From: Flavobacterium salilacus subsp. salilacus
GTDB taxonomy: Bacteria; Bacteroidota; Bacteroidia; Flavobacteriales; Flavobacteriaceae
Assembly: GCF_004634195.1 (NCBI RefSeq)
Contig: NZ_SKBP01000011.1
Location: forward strand, 49,262-113,261
DNA: 64,000 nt
Reading direction: 5' to 3'
The notes under the pieces were generated by a model, which saw only the letters and a program-made list of their open reading frames with translations, did not search any database and was not told the DNA's origin. The translations under genes were made by a program, and so were the position numbers. Below, one piece after another: positions 28,547 to 38,586 of this stretch. How positions within the stretch are numbered: position 1 is the stretch's first letter; every line of letters starts with the position of its first letter.

Positions 28547-31435
28547 TTAAAATTTTGTTCGTATGGTTAAATATAAATTATATTGATTGATATAACTCTC
28601 CGGGGTAACACGATAATTATACCAGTTACCCAACACTCCAAAACTGGTGCGATGACTAAAATAGTGAAAATAACCCGCTCCTACCATAGTATTAACATAG
28701 GATGTAAAAGTATTAATCTGGAAATCCAGTTTTTGGTCTTCGGGCGCAGTACCTATGGATGCCATAGCTGTAGCGTAGTCCCTGCCGTTACGCATATAGA
28801 ACCTGCCTTGTGCAAACACACTGTTGTAAAAATCATCGGTATCGCTCATTAACAATACTCTTGCATTTAGCCATACTTTATCAAAAGTGCGTTCTATTCC
28901 CAGTATTCCCGTATAAAAATTTGTAGCATCAAGCAATTGGGTATATCGTGCGCCAACTTCTCCTTGCCAATTCTTTTTAAATGGCTCATAATAGGAGAAA
29001 CTCACTTTCATTGCCGGAAAAAATTTATTGGCTATACCTGCATTAGCTATAAAAGAAGATTTATCTTTAAAGGTATGATACCAGTCGGCTTCGCCCTGTA
29101 TGCCTACCCCCGTTGGTCTTGCAGCATAATTTAACCGGGCAACATAGGTGTTTCTGTTCTCAAACCGAAGATACTCGAGTGAAGCAATCGAAGTGGTTAC
29201 CAATATAGAATCGGATGTGGCTTTCAGGTAGCTTATGTTTATTTGGTTTTTCAGTAGTTTTGAATCAAGATACTCTAAATGATCCAAATGTTCTTCATAT
29301 TTATGTGGCGGCGGCACATACATACCCTGATAATAGCGTGCCCGTTTATAATCGCCTTGCTTTTCATAAATAACTCCTTTTTTATATAACAGGTCAGTGT
29401 TATTGGGGTTAAATACCAGGCAGTCATCTACTACTACCGTTGCCTCTATATATTCCTGCCTGTCTATATATATATTGGCCAGTTTTAATGCTGCATCTAC
29501 CTCATTAGGTTTTATAAGTAATATTTCATGATAAATGGCTTTTGCCTGAAAAGGTTCGTCATCCAGCTCCAGTTTTTTTGCCTGTACATACATTTCCTCT
29601 ATAAGCGCTCCTTTAATATCAGGATTATACGGATAATCTTCCATTAATGAGCGCAATGCAGCTACCGCCTTTTCGTGGTCGCCCATTTGCGAATAAACTC
29701 CTGCTTCTTTTAAACGAAATCCTTTATCTTCGGGAAAATTACTGCGTGCGGTTTGTATCATCTCCATTGCTTCGGCATACTTACCCATAGATATGCGTGC
29801 TCCTATGGCATAATTGTAAGCCAACATATTGTAGGGGTCGTCAGCTACCAGCGCATCGGCAACCAGTGCAACGGTATCATAGGCCTCTCGCTCGTTAAGG
29901 TATTTTATATAGGCTATGGAAAAGTCTTTAAACATATATGAGTACTCCAAAACATCAGGATATCGTTCTTTGTATTCTAATATAAGGTCGTATGCATTGG
30001 CATAATCCTCCATTGCTGTCAAGAGGTCTATTTTCTTTAAAATATACTGATGTTCGCCCGGATTTTCTCTTATCATTGATTCGATAAGATCCATAGCCTG
30101 CGTATATGATTTTTTGGCTACATAAATGGAGTAGATATAATTTTTTGCCGATTTACCATAATCAGGATTATTTGAAAGCCTTATAAATATCGGTAAAGCT
30201 GTGTTATAATCTTTATCGTTATATGCTATTTTGGCATCTTCGTAGGTAAGCTCATTATATTTTGCAGCAATATCATAATCTTCAGGATACAGGCTGTATA
30301 ATTTTTCCAGTGTACGCCTTTCGCCGTTAGTATCTCCTAAGTTTTCATATACAAACAATTGTTTGGATAATAGTTCTTTGGAATTCGGATTCGATTTCAA
30401 ATCTTGTGTTAATATTAACTGAGCATCATGATAGTAACCTTTGCTCAAGGCAGTATTCAACAAGTAATCGTGCGCTTCCTGATTTCCTTTATTTCGCTCA
30501 TATAGTTGTCCGTAAAGTACATACGGGTCAGAATTTCTGTAGTATCGCGCAGCTTCTACGGTAAGGTATATCAACAACTCATTATAATAGGCCGATTGTC
30601 TTTTTTGCAGTTGCTTTTGTACTAACCCAATGGCCTCCTGGTAGCGGTTTTGCTCCTGTAGTATTCCTATTTTTTTATTGAGTATATCGGTATTATCAGG
30701 CAAGTGGTACAAACCCATATCAGCCGTATTGAGTGCCTCTGTAGTATTGCCCAGTTTTAAGTACAAATTAATAAGGTTTAGGTATAACTCCGCATCATTT
30801 TTAGTTACTTTCAGGGCTTCCTGGTACTGCTGCACGGCACTGGCAAGGTCGCCCTCTTTATTATTTTTAAGCGCATCTTCTTTAAGTACATTGTTGTACA
30901 TTGTTCTTATTTCCTCATCCTGCGGAAATATTTGGTACAGTCGTTTGGTTTCTCTGTTTGCCTCTACCCTGTTGTCCATAAGGTTATAAAGCCCTATTTT
31001 GCGCATCCATAATGTTTTGCTGTATGGCGTTATCTCCAGCAATTCGTTGGCATAACATACTGCACTCGAATACCGCTTGGTTTGAGTTTCTATATTTAAT
31101 AGATAATGCCTGGCATCTGTACGTCGGGGACTTTTTTGCAATACTTCCAGTAGTGTTATGCGTGCTTTTTCCAGTTCACCTATTTCCATATAGCATTTAC
31201 CCAAATACTCCTTTATATCCATATCCAGCGGAGCAAGTTCCAGCGCCTTCTCGCAATATGCGGCAGCGCGCTTAAAATTTTGGTTTTTATTTCCTTCCAG
31301 TTTGGCTTTCTTAAAATATTCATCGGATGTTTTGGGGAAATCACTTTCCTGTGAATACACAGTGCCTGCTGTGCTTATAAAAAGCAGGCAGGCAAAAATA
31401 AATTTAAATATTAAGGGGGGTGATTTTTTATGCAT
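28547..31435 (-). CDS. TPR protein with C-terminal YaiO-like outer-membrane barrel
   Basis: The 962-residue product starts with a signal peptide (about 1-28, ending AGTVYSQ). A long series of tetratricopeptide repeats follows from about 35 to 700, for example NFKRAAAYCEKALELAPLDM and AEMGLYHLPDN-like units. The last 230 residues form a beta-barrel domain (ISYLKATSDSILVTTSIASLEYLRF, then NYRVTPESYINQYNLYLTIRTKF) typical of YaiO-family outer-membrane proteins. This layout (periplasmic TPRs plus barrel) recalls exopolysaccharide exporters such as PgaA. The start overlaps the GT2 gene by 8 bases. Confidence 0.88.
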   Translation of the reverse strand: MHKKSPPLIFKFIFACLLFISTAGTVYSQESDFPKTSDEYFKKAKLEGNKNQNFKRAAAYCEKALELAPLDMDIKEYLGKCYMEIGELEKARITLLEVLQKSPRRTDARHYLLNIETQTKRYSSAVCYANELLEITPYSKTLWMRKIGLYNLMDNRVEANRETKRLYQIFPQDEEIRTMYNNVLKEDALKNNKEGDLASAVQQYQEALKVTKNDAELYLNLINLYLKLGNTTEALNTADMGLYHLPDNTDILNKKIGILQEQNRYQEAIGLVQKQLQKRQSAYYNELLIYLTVEAARYYRNSDPYVLYGQLYERNKGNQEAHDYLLNTALSKGYYHDAQLILTQDLKSNPNSKELLSKQLFVYENLGDTNGERRTLEKLYSLYPEDYDIAAKYNELTYEDAKIAYNDKDYNTALPIFIRLSNNPDYGKSAKNYIYSIYVAKKSYTQAMDLIESMIRENPGEHQYILKKIDLLTAMEDYANAYDLILEYKERYPDVLEYSYMFKDFSIAYIKYLNEREAYDTVALVADALVADDPYNMLAYNYAIGARISMGKYAEAMEMIQTARSNFPEDKGFRLKEAGVYSQMGDHEKAVAALRSLMEDYPYNPDIKGALIEEMYVQAKKLELDDEPFQAKAIYHEILLIKPNEVDAALKLANIYIDRQEYIEATVVVDDCLVFNPNNTDLLYKKGVIYEKQGDYKRARYYQGMYVPPPHKYEEHLDHLEYLDSKLLKNQINISYLKATSDSILVTTSIASLEYLRFENRNTYVARLNYAARPTGVGIQGEADWYHTFKDKSSFIANAGIANKFFPAMKVSFSYYEPFKKNWQGEVGARYTQLLDATNFYTGILGIERTFDKVWLNARVLLMSDTDDFYNSVFAQGRFYMRNGRDYATAMASIGTAPEDQKLDFQINTFTSYVNTMVGAGYFHYFSHRTSFGVLGNWYNYRVTPESYINQYNLYLTIRTKF

Positions 31436-32882
31436 TTGTACTTTCTTCGGTATTTAAATTTTTAGTTGTACTCGTATTTTCATATCCCTGTCTTGTCATT
31501 GTGCCCCACTCCATCTGTCTGGATGTATAAAAATTAAAGTAACCTTTTAAAGAAAAGTAAATAAGTAACGGGTGGTATAAAAATGGCTCAAGAAATACTA
31601 CAAGCCATAGTTTAAAGGTTTCGCGAGAGGTCATATATTGCCTTTTCACAAAATTATCCAATAGTATTACCAGCGTGCCAAACATTATTGCCAGCGAGTA
31701 GGAATATAAAAAGATGTATCCTGCCATAGGCCAGTTTACATCTCCCTTTAAAACCAGGTATATAAAATATATTATTCCTGTAGCTTCTATAACGGGTGCA
31801 AGAAACTCATATATCAGCTGAAACGGAAATGTTACCATTCCCAGCAATTTGTATCTTGGGTTTAAAAGTATTTTACGGTGTACAAAGAATATTTGTGCCA
31901 GCCCTGTTGCCCATCTTACCCGCTGACGTCCTAAAATTTTCACGTTGGGTGGTCCTTCTGTCCAGCAGCAGGATACGGGTATATAATCTATCTTATATTT
32001 TTGATGGTTATTAATCATATAGGCGGCCATCTTTACCATTATATCCATATCTTCAGCATGCGATGCACCGTCATATCCTCCCGCATTTACAGCTACTTCC
32101 TTATCAAAAAGACCAAGACCTCCTGAAACGTTGGGCACACAGTTTACAAGGCTCCACCCCATTTTACCGAAAAGGTAAGCTCGCAGGTATTCTAATTCCT
32201 GAAATCGTGGTATAAGCTTTTTAGGCGGTTTTACTCTTTCTATAACTCCTTCTTTAATTTCGCAACTGTTAGACATTCGCAGTGTAGCGCCTACGGCAAC
32301 AACTTTTACTTTAGAGTTTAGTACAGGTTTTATCATTCGTAACATGGTGTTACGTTCTAATATACAATCTACATCGGTACACAGAAAATAGGAATACTGC
32401 GAGGCATTTATACCCGCATTAGAAGCATCTGCTTTTGTACCGCCGTTAACCTTATCTACTACGGTGAGCTTACTGTATTTTGGGTTTACAGATTTAAATA
32501 TTCTTTTAAATGGTTTTGTTTTAATACGCTCTACATAGGCATAAGGAGTTTCTTCCAACTCAAATTCGTCTATGAGCAATTCTAATGTGCTGTCTTTACT
32601 ACCGTCATTTACAATTATAACTTCATAAAGAGGATAGTTTAACGTAAGTAGCGATTTTACGTTTACTATAATGGTTTTTTCTTCGTTATAGGCCGGGGCT
32701 ACTACTGATATTCCGGGCGTTAAAGGAGAGTCTATAAGAAACTGATCGTCTATTCTTGAATTATAGGTGCGATAACGGGTAATATTGATAAAAGAAAGTA
32801 TGCCCAGTACCAAGTAAACTACAAACATGGATGAGGCGTAGAAGAAAACAAAGTACTCAAAAAAGTTATAGGTCAATCCCAT
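31428..32882 (-). CDS. Family 2 glycosyltransferase, membrane polysaccharide synthase type
   Basis: The 484-residue inner-membrane protein has one N-terminal helix (about 8-30) and three or more C-terminal helices (about 340-440). The GT-A catalytic motifs are all present: VNDGSKDST (first aspartate), FLCTDVDCILE (DxD), AEDMDIMVKM (the ED/TED-like base) and RQRVRWATG (QxxRW). This is the pattern of processive synthases such as those for cellulose, hyaluronan and PNAG. It sits between the HEAT gene and the TPR/YaiO gene in one transcript. The sugar cannot be predicted. Confidence 0.92.
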   Translation of the reverse strand: MGLTYNFFEYFVFFYASSMFVVYLVLGILSFINITRYRTYNSRIDDQFLIDSPLTPGISVVAPAYNEEKTIIVNVKSLLTLNYPLYEVIIVNDGSKDSTLELLIDEFELEETPYAYVERIKTKPFKRIFKSVNPKYSKLTVVDKVNGGTKADASNAGINASQYSYFLCTDVDCILERNTMLRMIKPVLNSKVKVVAVGATLRMSNSCEIKEGVIERVKPPKKLIPRFQELEYLRAYLFGKMGWSLVNCVPNVSGGLGLFDKEVAVNAGGYDGASHAEDMDIMVKMAAYMINNHQKYKIDYIPVSCCWTEGPPNVKILGRQRVRWATGLAQIFFVHRKILLNPRYKLLGMVTFPFQLIYEFLAPVIEATGIIYFIYLVLKGDVNWPMAGYIFLYSYSLAIMFGTLVILLDNFVKRQYMTSRETFKLWLVVFLEPFLYHPLLIYFSLKGYFNFYTSRQMEWGTMTRQGYENTSTTKNLNTEESTNA

Positions 32883-32943
32883 AGACTAGCAATAATTTTA
32901 GGGTGGGGAGGGTGGGGTTCATTTTTTTTGGAGGCTATTGATC

Positions 32944-34191
32944 TTAATCGTGAGGAATAATTGGCGGTTTGTTTTTTTCCTCATACAGTTTACTTCTCAA
33001 TTCTCCGCTTCCTGAAAAATCGTTCGCCGCTACTTGTTGCGACTTGTGATAATTGCGTAAAGCCGAAGGTATAAGAGGATTTTCTACATGTTTTAATATC
33101 AATAGGTTAAAACCTATTTCTGTTTTATATAATTCGTCAAAATAGGCTCTGCCGGGCTTACCGTATAAATAAATTACTTCGGCAATAAGTTTTTTCAAAT
33201 CATGGCTGTTTGCCATTTCATAGGCATTTTTAAGAAAACCTATAGATTTTCCTGAGTTTATATATGAAATTGCTTCCACTATTGCATTTTGACACGGCGC
33301 AGGCTGAGTAAAGTACATTTTTATCAGCTTATTTTCCATTTCTTTAACCTGCATCTTCCCTATGGCGAGTATGGCTTCTTTTCTTACCGAATGGTTTTCA
33401 TGATCTAAATATTCAGTAAGCGCATTTACTGATGTTGATTGCCTGAAGTAAGCTACAAGTTTTATAAAAAACTTTATCTGCTCTTCGTCTTTAGAGTACT
33501 TAATCCATTTACTGAAATTGGGCAGATTATCCTGATGGTGTAATACAAATTGTTGTAACAAACTTATCTGATCCCATTGGTTAAGATCGTTATCCTGATC
33601 GAAAAACTTGAACGGATCATTATTACTAACTCCTACATAGGATGACCTGGACTCTTTTCGAAGCGACGAGTTTCTGGAATAGGTATGCGGAAGTATTTTA
33701 GAATCGGAAATAGTAAGGTCTAATCTGGAAAGTGACTGAAAAGCTCTTAAACGCACTCTGGTATTAGAAAAATCGAGTCTTTTTTCAAGGTAATCGTCTA
33801 TTTTTAAACCGGATATTATGCTATCATAATTTTGCGACTCTAATTGGTGTTTTTCTTGCTTAACAACATCTTCAAGTGTTGGTATTAGCGATATATATGT
33901 TTTTTTGTTTATTTCCCCGAAACTTTCCACAAACATTTCTAATACTTCTGCCTCTGTATAAGAATCTTTGGATATGAGTATGTTTCTTAAAAATGAGAAT
34001 ATACGCGGGCGCAATTCGCGAACAATTTTTTCGCGTCTTGCTTTATCTCTTCTAACAACAAATACCACAATCATGAAAGTCAGGGTAGCTGTGCAGCTAA
34101 AAAAGATAAAAAATATCGCAATTTGTATTACGAAAGGAAAAGAACTCAAGGATATCCAAAAATGCTCGATATAATCGAAAAAATAGTTCAT
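32944..34191 (-). CDS. Membrane-anchored HEAT-repeat protein
   Basis: The 415-residue product has one N-terminal transmembrane helix (about 20-48: IQIAIFFIFFSCTATLTFMI) followed by a basic stretch (RRDKARREKIVREL). The rest is helical HEAT-like repeats, for example SVNALTEYLDHENHSVRKEAILAIGKM. By the positive-inside rule the repeats are probably cytoplasmic. It is the first gene of the GT2 operon and may scaffold or regulate the synthase; this is inference. No enzymatic motif is visible. Confidence 0.82.
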   Translation of the reverse strand: MNYFFDYIEHFWISLSSFPFVIQIAIFFIFFSCTATLTFMIVVFVVRRDKARREKIVRELRPRIFSFLRNILISKDSYTEAEVLEMFVESFGEINKKTYISLIPTLEDVVKQEKHQLESQNYDSIISGLKIDDYLEKRLDFSNTRVRLRAFQSLSRLDLTISDSKILPHTYSRNSSLRKESRSSYVGVSNNDPFKFFDQDNDLNQWDQISLLQQFVLHHQDNLPNFSKWIKYSKDEEQIKFFIKLVAYFRQSTSVNALTEYLDHENHSVRKEAILAIGKMQVKEMENKLIKMYFTQPAPCQNAIVEAISYINSGKSIGFLKNAYEMANSHDLKKLIAEVIYLYGKPGRAYFDELYKTEIGFNLLILKHVENPLIPSALRNYHKSQQVAANDFSGSGELRSKLYEEKNKPPIIPHD

Positions 34192-34679
34192 TATAGAATG
34201 ATTTTAAATATATTAAATAACTAATGGCCCCCCGTTTTAGCCGAAATAGTAATTAACAATTTCTGAATCCTGAATTATATATCTCTATATCAAATTTTTA
34301 ACCTTCAGTTAGTATATTTTTTATGCTATAAAAGTATATATTTTTTTTAACAAAAAATTACATTTTGAATATTTTTTATTTTTAGTAAAAAACATATATT
34401 TTAACTATTTTTATAAATATTTCGTTTTCTATACAGCTTAAATTCAAGTATAAATTAATTTATTTGGCTCTAAACAGTAAGCATAGCTTTAGACAGCTAT
34501 GTAAAAAGCAATTATATAACTGCAAAATCTGCTGAATACTACTAAATCAGATTACTTTCTTTTTAAATTTTGGGAGTACATCATACACACTGCACAGGTT
34601 ATCTTCCTGCACAAAAGTTGCGGTTATTTATAACTCCAATTGTATTTATAAATCCACTCTTTTTATTCCCTGTTTGGTT
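34192..34679. other. Intergenic region upstream of the HEAT/GT2 operon
   Basis: A 488-base, very AT-rich gap with no open frame of note, no clear repeat and no RNA gene recognised. It should hold the promoter for the minus-strand HEAT/GT2 operon and the 3' end of the transcript from further right, but no convincing TAnnTTTG element could be fixed. Confidence 0.5.
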
Positions 34680-37433
34680 TTACAAATTATACCTTACTGT
34701 TAATAATAAATAACGCGGCTGTACCCTATAGCGTGAAGTATAGGTAGAAAATTGGTTAAAGCTGTCATCGTTAAGCGATGTTGTATTAAGAAGATTAGTG
34801 CCCTCTACTTTAAACTCCCAATGGCTGTCTTTTTTGCGATACATTACTTCTGCACCCAAAAAGTCATATTCGTTATCCGATGTCCTATCGCTGTTATAGT
34901 AATGATTGTACTCATAATCTACTTTTACCGTGAAGGCATCCCAGAAATAGTAATTGACATTAGCAAATGGCTTGCTGTTATAGAACTTACTGTCGGCATA
35001 ATCATTAATACTAATTGAGTATCCTACTTCAAGATTCGGCATTGTTTTATAATTGGTAGAAAAACTTGTCCTGTAACTTTGTGTAAACTGCTCGTTTACC
35101 TGCCTAACGGAATTTTCTATAGTAGCAGGCTCTGATAGATCCTGCCCATCATTCCTAAAGTTATTAAACTTGCTCCACGCTATGCTGGCATTAAGCCCTG
35201 CTTTATAAAATCGGGCAAAACTCCTGTTATATCCTGCGGATGCGGTAAAATTCTCATCGGCAAAATTAGAGTTTGCCACTGTACCTATCTGATTAATACC
35301 ACTAAAAGAAGAAAGGCTTTTTATAGCGTCCATCTGGCGGATATAGTTTACATTACCATAAAGTTGGGTAAAGTTGAACATGTTGTATTTAAAATAGGTT
35401 AAAGAGTGGTTTTGATACAAACCGTTATCTAAATTAGGATTTCCCTGAAACAACGATTTGTAACTATTGAGTACCAGCCCTCTTGCAAAATCAGACACAT
35501 CCGTAAAATTGGTAGTCATAGAGTAGTTATATATAAGCCTTTCCATTTTTTTTATCTGAAACTGAGCAAAAAAATCGGGCAGTACTCTGATAAAGTTGTT
35601 ACTAATCTTGTTATCTAACTGCTCGTTATATGTAGTATAACTATGCAGGCTGACACCCGGATTAAACTCAAACTTACCTTTTATAAACCTGTAGTGCACT
35701 CCCAAGAAAACATCGTTAAAAACATAATTAACGTCATTCTTCGTGTTATCACTCATACCGTTAAATTCGCCATCATCCAGTAGCTGAAACATAGCTGAGT
35801 TAAAATTTTGATAGGAATAAGTATTTCCCAACGTCAGGTTTATATTGCTTTTTGCAGTAACCATATAGTAATAATCCAGTTTCGCATCCAGTTTATTAGT
35901 AGTTACAAATCTGTCTTGCGTTATATCATACCTATCGGCTTCGAGTAGCCCAAGCGAAAGTGAAGAATCGCTACCCGCAACATCCGGAAATGGATTATTA
36001 CCCAAATTGGCACTATACAAGGGGTCTTCGTCTTGATACAAGTGCTGCACTTCAAAAGCAAATATATTCTTGTCGTTCAACGTATAATATAAGTTCAGGT
36101 TTTGATTGAACGAAAAAGGTTTCTGTTTTTTCTTTGTATAAATATCCTGACTTTGTGCTGTTTCGGGAGTAACCGACGATAACAACCCGTTTGCTTCCTC
36201 CTGATTGGATGTTTTTAGTAAAAAATCATAATCAAACTGAAGATTCTTATTGGGCTTATAAGTAGAACTCATCTTTACAAGAGCAAACTCATTGGTTTGC
36301 TGTGATGTTTCTTCGACATCCTGTATTGTTTCAGGCTCGCCTGTTTCCGTATCCAGTAGTGTGGTACGGCTCACTGTTTCCATCTCGGTATCACTGGAAT
36401 TAATTATAGTAAAACCGCTAATTGTCCAGCTTTCCGTTGGGTTATAACTAAAATTGGCGGCACCAAACTTAGTTTCAATTTCTTTTGCTTTATTGTTTCG
36501 CATTAAAGAAAGTCCCAAGCTGTTAGAACCAATGTTAAACGACGTACCTCCCTTTTTCATTACATTACGAAAACCACCCGTAAGGTTAAAGTAATCCTGC
36601 ATTGTTAGTGGCAATTCGCCCGTATTGTTCATGTTACCAATAAAGTTGAATGTATATTTGGGGTTGTAGTAAAATATTTTTGGGGCTGCTATATAGCGTT
36701 CGCCTTCGCCTATACTGGCTCCTGCATTGATATTACCAAACCAAAAGTTCTTTTTACCGTCTTTTAGTTTTATGTTCATGGCAAGATTATCTTGATTGTT
36801 TTGCACCCCACTAAGTTGTCCTACTTCGCTGTAATTGCGCAGTACTTCTACTTTACTCACAGCATCGGCAGGAATATTTTTTACCCCCAGCTTGGTATCG
36901 CCATCAAAAAAGTCTTTCCCTTCCACCATCAACTTGCCTACTTTTTTGCCTTCTACCTCTACTTCTCCATCCTCGTTTACCTCAACACCAGGCAGCTTTT
37001 TGAGTATATCTTCCAGTTTACGCTCAGACCCGTTGGTAAACGAATCAGAATTATATACAATAGTATCGCCTTTTATAGTTACAGGCATTTCGTGTACTAT
37101 TTCTAACTCCTGAAGCTCTACCCCCTGCTCCAGTGTAATATTTTTTACAATATTTTCGGTAGTGGTTGTAATTTCTTCTTCAAATGTGGTATAGCCAATA
37201 TAGCTGGCTTTGAGTATATAGGTAGTGTTAGGCTTTAGCGATAGTTGATATTTACCCTCATCATTAGTAATAGCATAGGAGTCCATCGCATTGGTAGCTT
37301 TATTTACAGCCATTACATTTGCCATTTCCAGCCCTGTGCCTTGGTCATCTTTAAGAGTACCCTCTATGCGAATATTTTGTGCAAAAGAAACTGCTGATAA
37401 GAGCAATAACAGCGAGATAAAAAATTTGGTCAT
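34680..37433 (-). CDS. TonB-receptor-like outer-membrane protein with carboxypeptidase-regulatory domain
   Basis: A 917-residue product with a signal peptide (MTKFFISLLLLLSAVSFAQ). A CarboxypepD_reg-like domain follows at about 20-100 (IEGTLKDDQGTGLEMANV, YQLSLKPNTTYILKASYIGY). A plug-like domain at about 120-220 contains LEDILKKLPGVEVNEDGEVEV and GKLMVEGKDFF. The remainder is a long beta barrel ending VQPRYLLLTVRYNL, with a terminal aromatic pattern typical of barrels. This is the 'outer membrane beta-barrel' branch of TonB-dependent receptors. It is followed by a GLPGLI gene on the same strand, a pairing seen repeatedly in Flavobacteria. Substrate unknown. Confidence 0.88.
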   Translation of the reverse strand: MTKFFISLLLLLSAVSFAQNIRIEGTLKDDQGTGLEMANVMAVNKATNAMDSYAITNDEGKYQLSLKPNTTYILKASYIGYTTFEEEITTTTENIVKNITLEQGVELQELEIVHEMPVTIKGDTIVYNSDSFTNGSERKLEDILKKLPGVEVNEDGEVEVEGKKVGKLMVEGKDFFDGDTKLGVKNIPADAVSKVEVLRNYSEVGQLSGVQNNQDNLAMNIKLKDGKKNFWFGNINAGASIGEGERYIAAPKIFYYNPKYTFNFIGNMNNTGELPLTMQDYFNLTGGFRNVMKKGGTSFNIGSNSLGLSLMRNNKAKEIETKFGAANFSYNPTESWTISGFTIINSSDTEMETVSRTTLLDTETGEPETIQDVEETSQQTNEFALVKMSSTYKPNKNLQFDYDFLLKTSNQEEANGLLSSVTPETAQSQDIYTKKKQKPFSFNQNLNLYYTLNDKNIFAFEVQHLYQDEDPLYSANLGNNPFPDVAGSDSSLSLGLLEADRYDITQDRFVTTNKLDAKLDYYYMVTAKSNINLTLGNTYSYQNFNSAMFQLLDDGEFNGMSDNTKNDVNYVFNDVFLGVHYRFIKGKFEFNPGVSLHSYTTYNEQLDNKISNNFIRVLPDFFAQFQIKKMERLIYNYSMTTNFTDVSDFARGLVLNSYKSLFQGNPNLDNGLYQNHSLTYFKYNMFNFTQLYGNVNYIRQMDAIKSLSSFSGINQIGTVANSNFADENFTASAGYNRSFARFYKAGLNASIAWSKFNNFRNDGQDLSEPATIENSVRQVNEQFTQSYRTSFSTNYKTMPNLEVGYSISINDYADSKFYNSKPFANVNYYFWDAFTVKVDYEYNHYYNSDRTSDNEYDFLGAEVMYRKKDSHWEFKVEGTNLLNTTSLNDDSFNQFSTYTSRYRVQPRYLLLTVRYNL

Positions 37434-37480
37434 TTAAGAGGTACGTGTTGTAAGTATTAATAAATTATTGAAAACAGGCA

Positions 37481-38371
37481 TTAGCCACCCATAGGCGTTC
37501 TTATACGTCCTTCTCCGGGATTGCCATACATTTCTTGCATTTCCTGTACTTTTTTCGCCATAATCTCTTCAAATTCTGTCTGTGTAACTTTTTGCCCTTT
37601 CTTAGGCTGTTTTATCTCTGTTTTCTCTTTTACGTTAAGCACCACTTTAGAGCATAATATAGTAGTTTTACCATCCGAAACTTCAAGTATAAGCCCCGGT
37701 AGCCCCCAGTAGTTTTCAGGTCCTTGGCTTATGGGTATTTCGGGAGCATACCATGCGGTTATTATTTTCTCTGTTGGCATTTCTATCATATCCATAAAGT
37801 TGGTACTTTTTTGCTCCTCTTCTGTTTTGGCTTCCATCTCTTCTTCTGCACCTTTTTTAGGTCGGTAGTTCATCATGTTCGATTTATCTACAGGCACGCT
37901 TGCTGTTGCCTTATAGCAGGTATAGTTGCCTATTTTTCGGCTCTCACCTTCCATTTTCCAGACAATTGTGGGTAATGTATCAGAAACCAAAAACTCTTTA
38001 CCAAAAATTTCCTTCTCGATAAGGAATTCTTTGTCCTTTATATTTTTGTAGTGTTTGCCCCCGCCTCCGGTCATTGATGACATCATCATTCGCATCCTGC
38101 CCCCGTCTTGGTTGGGTGCATCCAGTTTTTCTTCTTCCTGATATATCGATGCGGTTTTATCAAAATTGAGTATAAATGTTTTCTCAAACATCTCTTTCAT
38201 ACGCGCTTCTATCATCTTTTTCATTTCAGGTGTAATTTCCCTGTTGCCAAATTTCATCATGTCGTCGCCAAGGCTGGTTTTGGATTCATATACTGCCATC
38301 CCCTGAAAATCTTGTGCTTGTACACTTACGGTTGTTATAACGGCTATTAAAAAACTTGCAATTTTTTTCAT
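37481..38371 (-). CDS. GLPGLI-family protein
   Basis: The 296-residue product has a signal peptide (MKKIASFLIAVITTVSVQAQ) and the defining motif NYWGLPGLILEVSDG. Other family features are the KIGNYTCYKATASV segment and the IITAWYAPEIPISQGPENY block. The function is unknown; the family is secreted in Bacteroidota. It lies upstream of the barrel gene at 34680 and the two are probably cotranscribed. Confidence 0.92.
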   Translation of the reverse strand: MKKIASFLIAVITTVSVQAQDFQGMAVYESKTSLGDDMMKFGNREITPEMKKMIEARMKEMFEKTFILNFDKTASIYQEEEKLDAPNQDGGRMRMMMSSMTGGGGKHYKNIKDKEFLIEKEIFGKEFLVSDTLPTIVWKMEGESRKIGNYTCYKATASVPVDKSNMMNYRPKKGAEEEMEAKTEEEQKSTNFMDMIEMPTEKIITAWYAPEIPISQGPENYWGLPGLILEVSDGKTTILCSKVVLNVKEKTEIKQPKKGQKVTQTEFEEIMAKKVQEMQEMYGNPGEGRIRTPMGG

Positions 38372-38586
38372 AATAATAAACTTTATACCTTATAGACTAT
38401 TAAAGCGTGTTTTGGTTACATCAATATATCATAAAAAGCACAACAAAGTAATGAAAGAGGTATGGCAATAACAAAAAAAGGCGGTAAACAAAGTAATTTC
38501 ATCTGTAAAGGTGCTTTGGTGTTTACAAACTATACTAACTGTGCTTACCGCAGCCAACATAAAAAACTTAACTTAACAAACTTTTA

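Noticed and set aside
34680..37433. Assigning a siderophore or sugar substrate to the TonB-receptor-like protein.
   Set aside because: No substrate-specific neighbour (such as SusD or siderophore genes) is present; only a GLPGLI gene is linked.
38481..38551. GCGGTAA and TTACCGC inverted pair upstream of the GLPGLI gene.
   Set aside because: The arms are seven bases and 57 bases apart, which is likely chance in AT-rich intergenic DNA.
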